This document shows, piece by piece, positions 1 to 9,376 of a DNA stretch of 64,000 nucleotides (its first letter is position 1; each line of letters starts with the position of its first letter). The translations under genes and the position numbers were made by a program. This DNA is from Centrapalus pauciflorus (taxonomy: Eukaryota > Streptophyta > Magnoliopsida > Asterales > Asteraceae). Under the pieces are notes generated by a model. The model was not told where the DNA came from and did no database searches. It worked only from the letters and a program-made list of their open reading frames with translations. The DNA is taken from contig JAANYP010002036.1 in the NCBI GenBank assembly GCA_020465985.1, forward strand, positions 372,001 to 436,000, given 5' to 3'.

Positions 1-1709
1 GAAAAAGCTTATAAACCTCATTTGATTCTATTCCACCATACCAAACACCCCCAAGTAGCTTGAAGGATCGCACAAGCACTACTCATTGAGTAGGTAGTAA
101 AACTGTAAAGGACTAAATGAGTCAAAGCAAATGATCATCAAGTGCCTGCCTCTAGGTCAACTATTTTGGTTAACATTATTCAGACTCATGTAGCACAATC
201 TCTCCTCGAGTAACTTGTCATGCCTCGTCCATCTTCCATATCTGCCCTATCCATAATTGATAATTCCCTCACCCATAGCGGCCGCAGTTAAGTTTGTGAT
301 GAAGAAACATCCATGAGTACTATTCATAATGTGAGACTCCAAAGTCCAAATTTCAGATTTCCATGCATATAATAGACATATAGATAAGCATAGTTGAGAA
401 AGGCTCAAGGTGCACCGAGACGCAAAAGGGTCCTCGGGACCTAAGTGTGAGGCGCAGGTGCAGGCCTCATATGAGGCCGCATAAAAAAAATGTAAAAACA
501 TATATGTATGGATGACGTCCAATTATCTATCCAACTTAAATAGAATAAAACATGTATAATATCAAAAAAAGTTATGCTCCATGTTGCCAAGTTTCACAAA
601 AACATTTATAATATCAACTATGTAATTGCCTAGTTGCATAAAAACATATGTATGATGTCTAGTTACATAAAAACGTCTATAATATAAAAAATATATGCAT
701 GATGCCTAGTTGCCTAGTGTTCTGTCCTTCTTAAACTCGAATTGTAACAAACGCGCACCTTAGTTAGTCCACAAAAAGCCCCACATGTTGGGCCTTACGT
801 GCCTCAGAGCCTAAGCAAGCGTTTACCAACTATGATAATAAGTATAAATCTAAAGACAACTAAGAGAATATAAGAAGTCCAGAAATTGCATAGATAGAGG
901 GCAAAAGAATTGAATAAATGGGGCGTTTGGTTTACAGAATTTGATGGAATTGGAATGGAAATTACATTCCGATGTGTTGTTTGACAATAAAAAGGAATGG
1001 AATGAAGATTCCTTATAAAAAAACACTTTTGAAGGAATCTATTTTCCTTGAGTTAGTGCCATGGAATTTAAATTTCATTCCAAGGATTTTAACAGTTCTA
1101 AAACCGAACCCTAGACTTCATCTTCACCGACCTCCATTTCTGTTCCGACGTATTCCATTCCTTCCAGAATTTCATTTCTTAACGTATTCCATTCCAAAAA
1201 TAAATATTCTGCGAACCAAAGGCCGCTTAAATCAAACAGACAACCCCCACCCTCTCTCTCTCTCTCTACACACACACGCAGTGATTAGTGAACACCATTT
1301 AAGTGGAATTTTCGGAGCCCTAATGTCTAAGTAATTGAAATTACATCAAATAATTGAATCAAAGAAAAGATACTGTCCTTGTCTCTTGCCTCTCTTTTTC
1401 CCAAGGGCTCTAAATAATAATATAGTAACTATAATTTAGCCCTAAACTGAAACTGATTGCTAACTGTCAAATGTGTCAAATCGAGTAATCTGTATCCAAA
1501 ATAACATATATCATTATATAAATACCTATAGTCTGAGGCTGTACCACTATTTATGAACAAGAGGGATTAAACGTTATGGATACAAATCATACAATTATCG
1601 ACAAAACTTCAAATGCATCGCAAGAACACCCCAATCACAAACATAACAGTAATCAAAAGTCGATAGAAAACCAAAAAAAGAAACTTAGTGGTTTTAATTA
1701 TTAAAGTAC
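1..1709. other. Probable intron 1 of the Mpv17-like gene; no exon seen
   Basis: Neither strand gives a convincing exon here. The 91-codon minus frame at 247-522 has no family resemblance. The stretch holds a small inverted-repeat element (921-1225), a CT/CA microsatellite (about 1252-1279) and plain AT-rich sequence. By position it should be the first intron of the minus-strand gene that begins at 2069. Confidence 0.4.
921..1225. mobile_element. Small hAT-like MITE
   Basis: The segment begins GGGCGTTTGGTTTACAGAAT and ends with an imperfect inverted copy (ATTCTGCGAACCAAAGGCCGC). Both arms are rich in GGAATGGAAT-type repeats. The GCGTTTGGTT terminus is common in plant hAT-derived miniature elements. 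No clean 8-bp target duplication is visible (only a weak ATAAAT/TTAAAT resemblance). It codes for nothing. Confidence 0.55.
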
Positions 1710-2069
1710 CTGAGATGTTAAATCAGCAGCAGTGTAAATGAGAGCAGATGTGATGCTTTTCGTAAGAATAGGTCGTATTTTAATCATGTTCAAATACCAC
1801 CCAACAAGTAGAAATCCACCGTTGGTAATGGAAGCAATCAGCGTTGTTCCATTGGTCTTGGTATTAATAACAGTATGAAATGGAACAGAGAAATCCATCT
1901 CCTTGGTTCTTCTTGCAGTAAATCGGGATTTGGAAAGTTGAAGTTGTTGTCGGACATTGGTGCTTCTGTGAACGGAAACAGCGACTGAACCGTGAATGAA
2001 ATGGTTCATCCATAGGGAGGTTAAGTGGTGGTGAACTTTGTTTCCGTTTCTGAGGACGCTGATGTTCAT
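1710..2069 (-). CDS. Mpv17/PMP22-family membrane protein, first exon only
   Basis: This is the start of a gene on the minus strand: 120 codons from the ATG at 2069 to a clean splice donor, CTCAG|GTACTTT, at 1710/1709. The last ~30 residues (GWYLNMIKIRPILTKSIT, then SALIYTAADLTSQ) match the opening segment of the Mpv17/PMP22 family, whose small four-helix membrane proteins sit in the inner mitochondrial, peroxisomal or plastid membrane. The first ~85 residues are basic and rich in Ser, Arg and His, which fits an organelle-targeting extension, but the target cannot be read. Read-through beyond the donor stops after two codons, so splicing is required. No later exon was recognised between 1 and 1709, so the rest of the gene probably lies outside the window behind a long intron 1. 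It could also be a truncated copy. The family call is fairly secure; function is not. Confidence 0.75.
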
Positions 2070-2307
2070 TTTGTGGGAGTAATGTGTCTGTAAAACGAGG
2101 GTTTCATGGGAAGGAAGGAAGGAGGAAGAAGGGTGAAGAAGCCTTTTTTTATGCTTTTTTGGGAGAGAAGGAAGGAGGCATGAGCGGAAAGCATGATTTT
2201 TAAGTTGGAGTATATGATATCTAATTATCTATCTTCTTGCTCGCGAGTGTATGTTAATAATAATAACCATTTTTGTTGTTTTGTTTTTTTTTTTTTTTTT
2301 TTTTTTT

Positions 2308-2572
2308 GGTTTATTACGAAAAAAACCACATGTTTTCACGGTTTTTACGTTTTCGTCTTTCAATATTTTTTTTAGTTTTGTGAAATTTGACTATTAGACC
2401 CTGGTTTTAATTATTAAACCGGGCTTTTAGAGATTGACAAACCGGATTCTAATGTTCATTTTTCACTAAACCAAAAAGAAAAAATTAACTTGAGAACTTT
2501 TATTTAAAAAAAACATTGAGGTTTGAAAACGTAAAAAAATATAAAAATATGTTGGTTTATTTCATATTAAAA
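2308..2572. mobile_element. Foldback MITE family A, copy 1
   Basis: A palindromic element starting GGTTTATTACGAAAAAAACC and ending with its inverted complement (GTTGGTTTATTTCATATT). Between the arms lie TTTTCGTC-type and GGTTTAGTGAAATT-type blocks. Closely related copies occur at 18522, 34438, 49981, 52580 and 54799. It follows a poly-T run (2283-2307). Confidence 0.7.
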
Positions 2573-2774
2573 AATCCATCTTTCTTTTTTAAACTATAAT
2601 AAATAGCTACTAGGGTTTAGTCTGAAACAAAAAGTTGTTTGAATGGAATTTTTTTTTATAACAGATAGTTATTTAAACTACAATAAATAGCTACCTAGGG
2701 TTTTGTTTTGAAACAAAAAAGTTGTTTGAATAATTACTTTTGATTTTATACATAGTTATATAGTATTTTTTTTC

Positions 2775-3578
2775 TGGGAGAATTTCATATATGTCCCTCT
2801 AAAACTGCATTATATCATATATACCTAAGCTAAAACAAGAATTTCATATATATCCTTCTAAAACTTCATAATATCATATTTACCCAATTTAAAACTTTAA
2901 TATCATATATACCCTTTCAAACTTTTAAATATATCAAATATATCCAAATTATTTATTTATTCTTTTTTATTACTTTAAAACTCATAATAAGTATTCATTA
3001 ATAAAGAAATGACCAATCTATCCTTTCTATTTCTTAAACTTCATAATATTATATTTATCCAATTGAAAACTTTAATATCATATATAACCTTTTAAACTTT
3101 TAAATATATCATATATATCCAAATTATTTATATATGATCTTTTATTACTGTAAGATATCAAATCTTTTATTTCTTGACGAAATTCGGTGATTCAAATTTC
3201 AATTTGTTCGTTAAGTCGAAGCCTACAAGAATTGAAGACTTAATCAAGGTAATTAACTTTTAAATCCCTTGATTTTACATGTCCATGTGCTCGTGGTACG
3301 CTTCTACTTAACGAACAAATGAAATTTGAATCGCCGAATTCCGTCAACAAATAAAAGATTTGATATCTTAAAGTAATAAAAGATCATAAATAAATAATTT
3401 GGATATATTTAATTTGATATATTTAAGAGTTTAAAAGGGTATATATGATATTAAAGTTTTCAATTGGGTAAATATGATATTATGAAGTTTAAGAAATAAA
3501 AAGGGTACATTTCTTTATTAATGAATATTTATTATGAGTTTTAAAGTAATAAAAAAGAATAAATAAATAATTTGGATA
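2775..3578. mobile_element. Foldback element B, left part (split by the Copia insertion)
   Basis: The left end, TGGGAGAATTTCATATATGT and onward for 36 bp, is the perfect reverse complement of the sequence ending at 18112. Within the left part itself the arms fold back around about 3260: AACGAACAAAT at 3299 mirrors ATTTGTTCGTT near 3200, and the TATCATATATACCC motifs recur inverted. The Copia element landed in the right arm. Without it the element would be about 970 bp. The flanks are poly-T on both sides (TTTTTTTTC / TTTTTTTTT), consistent with a target duplication but not proof of one. Non-coding. Confidence 0.7.
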
Positions 3579-3942
3579 TGTAAATGTGAAATCCCGAATG
3601 TATTCAGCATCTTAACGTTTTTCTCATCAAACACATGAAGAAACCATGCTCAATAAATGTGTTTAATAAAGAAGAAGACAAGATGAATGTTTGAAGACTC
3701 TTGATGGAACAGTGGAACAGTGGCGGCTGAGAATTGAATTTCAAATGTAGTCAACCGTGTATTTCTCAAAAGTAACCCTAGGAGCCTTTTTATAGGCTCC
3801 TTTAATTAAGTTACAACACTTGGCAACAATGGCCCCTACACTTTTACATAGACATGAAATACATAGAAATAAATACAAGACAAATTACAATGAAAATAAA
3901 TATTACAAAATAACTCCTAGGATCGAAATAATAAATCTAACA
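3579..3942 (-). repeat. 3' LTR of the Copia element
   Basis: 364 bp, with TG...CA ends on either strand (minus strand TGTTAGATTT...TTTACA). It differs from the LTR at 17578-17941 at three positions: one in the CAGCAT/CAGCAC motif and two in CCCTAGGA/CCATCGGA, next to the TATA palindrome. Confidence 0.95.
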
Positions 3943-3955
3943 ATCTCCCCCTTTT
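3943..3955 (-). promoter_or_regulatory. Polypurine tract
   Basis: The minus strand reads AAAAGGGGGAGAT directly before the 3' LTR. This is the plus-strand DNA primer of the element. The env-position frame ends only three bases before it. Confidence 0.92.
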
Positions 3956-3958
3956 CGA

Positions 3959-5362
3959 TCACTTAGGAGGTCCTGGAACTCTGGCATGGTCAGTCGATTC
4001 TCGGAGACCAAGTATGACGTCGAAGCGTCTGGTTACTTGTCTCAGATGTAGCCGTTCGTTCAGGAGTTCAATGCCGCTGAGGGTGTCCTGAATCTCTCTT
4101 GGTGAACACCTTTGTTGTGGATCTGGTTGAGCATCAAAGTCTTGAACTTTCTGTGTGAGCGCAGCTCGAACCAATCTGAGTGTACCATCGGAGTAACAGG
4201 GAAGATCCTCAAAGCGCATGAACCTTTTGTAGCCCCTTTGATTGACAAAAATGACACCTGGATCTCCTTTAAGTATCACTCTGTAGGCCGGGTGGTGGGC
4301 TAGGAGGAAGCTATCTTGTTCCGGTGCACGTAGACCCACCTTAACCATCGCGCTCTCGATTGCCATTTGGAAGTCTCTTAGGCACATTATGATCGAGCGG
4401 CGGTTCATGCTTCGTACCAGGGCACCCAAAGCAGTCATGCGAGACATATGTCCTTTAATGCGATTTTTCAATCGTTCGTGTAGAAATTCGACATCGTCCA
4501 CATTTATGAAGTCTAAGTCATTCTCGAAGAACTCATTTATAGTGCCATCTTCTCTTTCTACTAGAAAAGCGGGGTAGTATACTTTTGCCCTTTTGCACAT
4601 GGTGATAGAAATGAGTGACTTTATCTTCGATTTGGATACTTTCGACCTTCTTTCCCGGAGCATCAGTTGGTAGTATTCTGCCTGTTCAGCTTTGGTAACG
4701 TTTGTAAGTTCCATGAGTAGGCGTCTGCTGAAGGATCCAGGCTTCTTTCTGAATACCATTTTGAATCTTTCTTCAAGGTAAGGGTTCTGAAACTGCTCCG
4801 GGGGGAATTTCTGCAGGAATTCTTTCAGGCCTTGAACGGGGGGTTCTTCGATTTCGTCCTTTTTAGCTTCAAGAAGCTTTATAATAGTCCCCCACCGTTC
4901 TTGTCGTATTTGATCCTTTTCTTCCTGTGGCAGTGTTCGAACCTTGCCTTTTGTATAGGTGTCTACCCAGAATAAGTCATCTTCTCTATAAATACCAGGG
5001 CCTTCTGGAGTTTCATCAAAACAATCGACCCTTTTTGTTTGGGAATACTCTGGGGGTTGGGTTTGTTGGACTGGAGGAGGATTTGGAGATCTAGGAGGGT
5101 TCGTTGGAGATTCAGGTTCAGGCTTAGGGGTTAATAAGGGTTCGTTGATTTCGGTATCGGAATCTGAATCGGAGACCAAGATCATTTCAACTTTCTCGTG
5201 CGGCTCCTCGAATTCTACCATAGCTGTCATCGGATCCAGTGGAGCTGGACCCTCGACCATGGGCTCGTCTTCTATACTGAGGTATTCTTGAGGCTCCTTA
5301 CTCTTTTCCCTTGACCCCTGATATTCTGACCCCTCAGCTGTCTCTGCTCCCCCTATATACAT
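3959..5362 (-). CDS. Env-position protein, second segment after an in-frame amber stop
   Basis: 467 codons from the ATG at 5362 to a TGA three bases from the polypurine tract. It begins with an acidic, Pro-rich region that partly repeats the end of the preceding segment (GGAETAEGSEYQG against GGAEAETTDIQGSG). A charged, probably helical domain follows (IYREDDLFWVDTYTKGKV, GTIIKLLEAKKDEIEEPP, LMELTNVTKAEQAEYYQ). No membrane helix or known motif is seen. Because it is in phase with the upstream segment, the ancestral gene was probably one frame of about 1150 codons; this ATG may not be a real start. Function unknown. Confidence 0.6.
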   Translation of the reverse strand: MYIGGAETAEGSEYQGSREKSKEPQEYLSIEDEPMVEGPAPLDPMTAMVEFEEPHEKVEMILVSDSDSDTEINEPLLTPKPEPESPTNPPRSPNPPPVQQTQPPEYSQTKRVDCFDETPEGPGIYREDDLFWVDTYTKGKVRTLPQEEKDQIRQERWGTIIKLLEAKKDEIEEPPVQGLKEFLQKFPPEQFQNPYLEERFKMVFRKKPGSFSRRLLMELTNVTKAEQAEYYQLMLRERRSKVSKSKIKSLISITMCKRAKVYYPAFLVEREDGTINEFFENDLDFINVDDVEFLHERLKNRIKGHMSRMTALGALVRSMNRRSIIMCLRDFQMAIESAMVKVGLRAPEQDSFLLAHHPAYRVILKGDPGVIFVNQRGYKRFMRFEDLPCYSDGTLRLVRAALTQKVQDFDAQPDPQQRCSPREIQDTLSGIELLNERLHLRQVTRRFDVILGLRESTDHARVPGPPK

Positions 5363-5377
5363 GACGGGGTCCTCAAA

Positions 5378-7402
5378 CTATAGAGGTTCATATTCTATCA
5401 TCAGTGCTTCTGTGGCCTCATAAGTTTGATCCCCAGACCCAGACCCTTGAATATCTGTTGTTTCAGCCTCTGCTCCCCCTAGGATGATCATCGATCCCTC
5501 ATAATGAACTTTCTGTCGTTTCTCCCCCTCATGACGATCAGGGTCGTCCTGGTCGTCATGCTTTCTTTTAGGGGGCTCAGCTTGGGTGCGGCACTGAAGA
5601 TCGATGACTGCCGATTCGAGGCGATCCATCCTTGAATTTAGCTGCTCCTGGACCTGAAGGATTAGGCGATTGAGTGCGTCCAGTTTGTCAGAGAGCTCCG
5701 CTATTTGTAGTTGGACTGAGTGGGATCCTGGTGAGGGGCCGGCTTCGGAGGCGACACCCTTACCCTTTATAAGAGAAAGAAGGGCGGTGTGTCGTTCCTC
5801 GGCTGCCTCCCTTTGAGCGTCCAGGTCAGCCCGGGTGATAACGCCGGCAGCACGTAAGGCTGCCGTTAACATCTCCAAGTTGATGGGGAGATGGCCGGAA
5901 GTGGACGGCGTAGATTGAGCCACTCCCGGTCTTCCTTCCGTCATCTCTGGCTCCACTACGGGATGCTCAGATCTGGAAGTTTCCGGAGCTGCCACAGAGG
6001 CAGCTCTTGGGGATGCCACAGAGGCATCGTGCACGGTGTCTGTTTGTGGGGATGGAATCGTGGGCGAAGGAAGTTCGGTCACGTGGGGAGGAGTGTGACC
6101 TCTTTCAACACCGCCACTCTCCGAATGAGAGGGCGATGGCGTATGTGGAAGATCCCCGTGGAATGAAGTGGTTTCCCTTTGAGGGGAAACCAAGTGGATG
6201 GTTGGGGTTGTGGCGACCGCTGGACTAACGGTCTTATGAAGTGGTGTCCGGCTGATAGGGCTTGGTTCACCCTCAGATTGCATATCCCTCGGCCTTACGA
6301 CAGAGACGGTTCGTTCAGAATCCGCCGTCTCTGCCGTCTCACCTACGACTCCCTCCCTTACACTCTCAGCCTCCCTCTCACCATAACCCAGTGATTGTTG
6401 TACATCCATCCTTTCTCCCTCGTTCTCACTATCTTGCTGCTCACCTTCGGACTGGTTAGTCTCAGTCGATTCAGACTGAGACTCATCCGGATAATTTTCT
6501 CTCATATATTCCCTTACCCGATCTGTACCCCTCGACCTTGTCAGAGTCGATAATGGAATCTTCATTACCTGTACCGTCGGGGCCCCCTTTGGCAAAGTCA
6601 GTTTCTGGATAGCGACGGTTGGATAGACATCAGCTTCTGGACGCTCATGAATGTCTTCGTCCTGATCTATGGCGTATTGTATGATGAGTTGAAGGAACCG
6701 CTGATAGGGGACATACTTGCGACCTTTCTTCGTGCTCCTTTCCACGTGGACTCTTCTTAATTCTTCAAAGATGAAAGCCGCATAGTCCACGTGTCGGTCG
6801 TAGGCAAAGCCAGCGAACATGGCTAAAACCTGGGCCGATGCTGAGTCATGACCAGAATGTTTGGCTGTCAGGCACTTGTTGAGTACATCGAAGAGAATCC
6901 TCCAGTGGGACTGAAGGTTCTTGGTGCGAAAGTCGGATGGTTTGGTAAGGGGTCCGTCATACCCTAGGGTTTGAATTTCAGATAGGGCTTCTGAGACGGA
7001 TGGGTTTGGATCGAACGAGTCAATGGAGGGAATATAGTATTGGATGGGAAGACGAAGGATGTGACGGATGGCTGTGGTTGTGACTTTGACTGGAACGCAG
7101 TCAATGGTGGAGGTGAAGTGAGGTTCAGGGTCGGTTATGAATTGCAGCCTTTTCCAGAATTGTTGTAGGTAAATCTGGGGAACGGCTATGGCTGTGGAAA
7201 GGGCATAATATATGGGATGGCGGGTGAGAATGTCAAAGGCAAGGGTTTGGGATTCTTTCGGGAGGATAGAGACGTCGAGTTGCCAGTTATGGGGGATAAA
7301 CTCGACAAACTCGGTGCTCGGCAGAATGGCTTCCTCGGGTAGCTGAGCATTATTATTTGGAATGGGAGGATGGGGTACGGTGAGAACGATTGCAGGATCC
7401 AT
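5378..7402 (-). CDS. Env-position protein of the Copia element, first segment
   Basis: 674 codons from the ATG at 7402 (first ATG after the predicted acceptor) to a TAG at 5378-5380. Residues ~1-270 look like a folded domain, with a conserved-looking core (YALSTAIAVPQIYLQQFWKR, then VKVTTTAIRHILRLP). I have a general impression of similar proteins beside Copia elements in Asteraceae but cannot name a family. Next comes a Ser/Pro/Glu/Thr-rich, probably disordered stretch (~300-530), then a short coiled coil (SDKLDALNRLILQVQEQL), then a basic PPKRKHDDQ...GEKRQK patch that could be a nuclear signal. There is no signal peptide and no membrane helix, so it is env-like only in position. The next frame (3959-5362) is in phase, separated only by the amber stop and five codons. 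Confidence 0.7.
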   Translation of the reverse strand: MDPAIVLTVPHPPIPNNNAQLPEEAILPSTEFVEFIPHNWQLDVSILPKESQTLAFDILTRHPIYYALSTAIAVPQIYLQQFWKRLQFITDPEPHFTSTIDCVPVKVTTTAIRHILRLPIQYYIPSIDSFDPNPSVSEALSEIQTLGYDGPLTKPSDFRTKNLQSHWRILFDVLNKCLTAKHSGHDSASAQVLAMFAGFAYDRHVDYAAFIFEELRRVHVERSTKKGRKYVPYQRFLQLIIQYAIDQDEDIHERPEADVYPTVAIQKLTLPKGAPTVQVMKIPLSTLTRSRGTDRVREYMRENYPDESQSESTETNQSEGEQQDSENEGERMDVQQSLGYGEREAESVREGVVGETAETADSERTVSVVRPRDMQSEGEPSPISRTPLHKTVSPAVATTPTIHLVSPQRETTSFHGDLPHTPSPSHSESGGVERGHTPPHVTELPSPTIPSPQTDTVHDASVASPRAASVAAPETSRSEHPVVEPEMTEGRPGVAQSTPSTSGHLPINLEMLTAALRAAGVITRADLDAQREAAEERHTALLSLIKGKGVASEAGPSPGSHSVQLQIAELSDKLDALNRLILQVQEQLNSRMDRLESAVIDLQCRTQAEPPKRKHDDQDDPDRHEGEKRQKVHYEGSMIILGGAEAETTDIQGSGSGDQTYEATEALMIEYEPL

Positions 7403-7406
7403 TATC

Positions 7407-8467
7407 CTGCAAAGTGCAATAAAGTTAGAATCATAAGACTTGATATGATAATGCATTGATGTGAAGTCTAGATGAGTGTGAAATAGAAATTGTCTGATCT
7501 GTTTAACATCAGGTCTTTATTAGTAGAATAAAATTCTACTAACAAAGTCCAAAGTCAATCGTTAAGAGACCGATGTTAGATGAGACCGTTTCACTCAAAC
7601 ACTGATCCTAACTGAAATCAATGATGCACTTGGATGGAACTATTTTTGTAATTTCTGATTATTATGAAAATGCAGAAGTGAAAAACATGAAAATTTTTAA
7701 AAAAAATCCTAAGTGTTGGAATTCGGATGGTCCGAATTCGGATGAATGATATGCGTTGGACCGAATTCGGATGTTGTGATACATGTGGACCGAATTCGGA
7801 TGATGTGATACATGGGGATCGAATTCGGATGGTGGTCCGAAGTGTAGTTCATGATATGATGGGATGGTGGTCCGAATTCGGATGTGGTGTGAACATGGTC
7901 CGAATTCGGATGTTGACTTGTGAAAATGCATGCAATGAAATGAAAGTGTCCCAATTTCGGATGGTACCTGGAATTCGGATGAGTACCGAATCCGGGTATC
8001 ATCCGAATTCGGATGCATAGGAGTGAACATACTTAGACAATTTTTCAATGTTTTGAAAAAGTTTGACCCTGATGTGATGGTCCGAACTCGGATCAACAGT
8101 GAACCGAATTCGGATCAACAGTGGTCCGAAGTGAGTTTTGAATTTTTGAAAAATTTTGAAATTATTCTAAGTCGGACATCCGAATTCGGGTGGTGGTCCG
8201 AATTCGGACATCCGAAACTGCATGAGTGCAGTTAATGTTCATGCAAAATGTAAACGTGAACAGTTAAAATGTTACTGAAAATGCATGAAATTACAGATCC
8301 TACACTGAAATAACCTAAGGAACATTTTATCTAACTACAACTAAGAAGAAATAACACATTAAACTACCTAAAAGAAAGAAAAACGAAAAGAAAAACGAAC
8401 TAAAAAATGAAATTCAAACTCACAATATATGATGTTAAACACTAAAATAAAGATAGAAATGGTTTAC
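7407..8467 (-). other. Predicted 1061-bp leader intron of the env-position gene
   Basis: The donor is CTTCCAG|GTAAACC (8468/8467). The acceptor is TTCTAACTTTATTGCACTTTGCAG|GATAATGG (7407/7406), with a near-consensus TTCTAAC branch site 15-20 bases upstream and an ATG four bases into the next exon. All three signals are strong for a plant intron. The intron contains the second palindromic array (7725-8215). The donor could be used by a transcript from the internal TATA box; a retrovirus-like splice from the LTR leader to the same acceptor is equally possible. Confidence 0.6.
7725..8215. repeat. Palindromic CCGAATTCGGATG array, env-intron copy
   Basis: About 14 copies of the TCCGAATTCGGATG motif, several fully intact (for example near 7731, 7761, 7791, 7871, 7899 and 8001), with irregular spacers. 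Apparent open frames on both strands here are by-products of the repeat. It matches the leader array at 16555-17150. Confidence 0.85.
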
Positions 8468-8633
8468 CTGGAAGTGCCGAATATGGAAAATGCAAGAAAA
8501 TCGAAGGAAAGAGGTGATCAAAAAGCTTGAGATGGTAGAAATGGTGGATATGGGCGTTGTTCGTCGACAGAGAGAGAGAAAGGGAAGAAGAAGAAGAAAG
8601 CTTGAAGTGGAAGATATTGACTGTTTGACCACA

Positions 8634-8640
8634 TTATATA
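8634..8640 (-). promoter_or_regulatory. Putative internal TATA box for the env-position gene
   Basis: The minus strand reads CTTATATAATG with a GC-rich stretch upstream and a CT-rich leader downstream (CTTCTTCTTCTTCCC), as in many plant core promoters. A start near 8605 would give a short exon of about 140 bases ending at the splice donor at 8468. Internal promoters are unusual for Copia elements, so this is a prediction. Confidence 0.5.
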
Positions 8641-9376
8641 AGACGCGCGGGTCGGGTCGGGTCAAAAAGGGATCCGCGCCCAAAAAGGAATTTGGGCCGG
8701 CGGATTCTTTTCACAACACACACACACACTTGATGACTTTGGGCTTATTTTAAAAAATTGAAACAGGATTAAAAATGGGCCAAAAATATTCCATCTTTTT
8801 GTGATTTTCTTTGAAACAAAAATGAGCAAAAACAAAGTAAAAATATTTTTGATATTTTTCTGAAATAAAAATAAAATAAAATAAAATAAAGTAAACTAAA
8901 ATATTTTTGGCTTTTTGATAAATTTGAAAATTAAAATCTTTTTGTGATTTTCTGACATATTAAATTAAACTCAATATTAAATTAAAAATTAAGACCAACC
9001 TAAAATTTAAACTTTAACTATAAAAGAAACAAAGAGAAACATAGAATTATAAAATTAAAAATCCTAACTCTACTCCCCCTCAAATAAATACCGATCCTTT
9101 TTCCATTTCCTTTTTCAGATTTTACACGCGACAACCCTTCTTTAAGCCTTACAAATACCGACAAACCTGGATATTGTTTGCATCCCACTCCATGATGAAC
9201 AATTCACACAGCAATTTATCAGGATGATTAATTATTAAAAATATACGCAGATAAGGAAAGATTGAGATTCAATCTTGTGACATAATCCTTAAATTTAAAT
9301 AACAGTTATTTTCTAAAATAAAGGAATTTCAATCATGATAGATTGAAATATAATTATTTAAGACAATATCTGATAT
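8641..9376. other. Non-coding spacer between pol and the env-position promoter
   Basis: AT-rich spacer with A/T homopolymers, an AAAT(A) run near 8870-8890 and a CA microsatellite (8714-8733). A GC-rich block (GACCCGACCCGCGCG on the minus strand, about 8641-8660) sits directly upstream of the TATA box. No open frame is convincing. Confidence 0.6.

Noticed and set aside
3959..7402. A true viral envelope gene
   Set aside because: No signal peptide, no transmembrane helix and no fusion or glycosylation pattern; only the position is env-like.
7662..8235. Several frames on both strands over the CCGAATTCGGATG array
   Set aside because: The motif is short, palindromic and free of stops, so it makes frames on both strands. 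The 'proteins' are only repeats of RIR / NSD / EFG.
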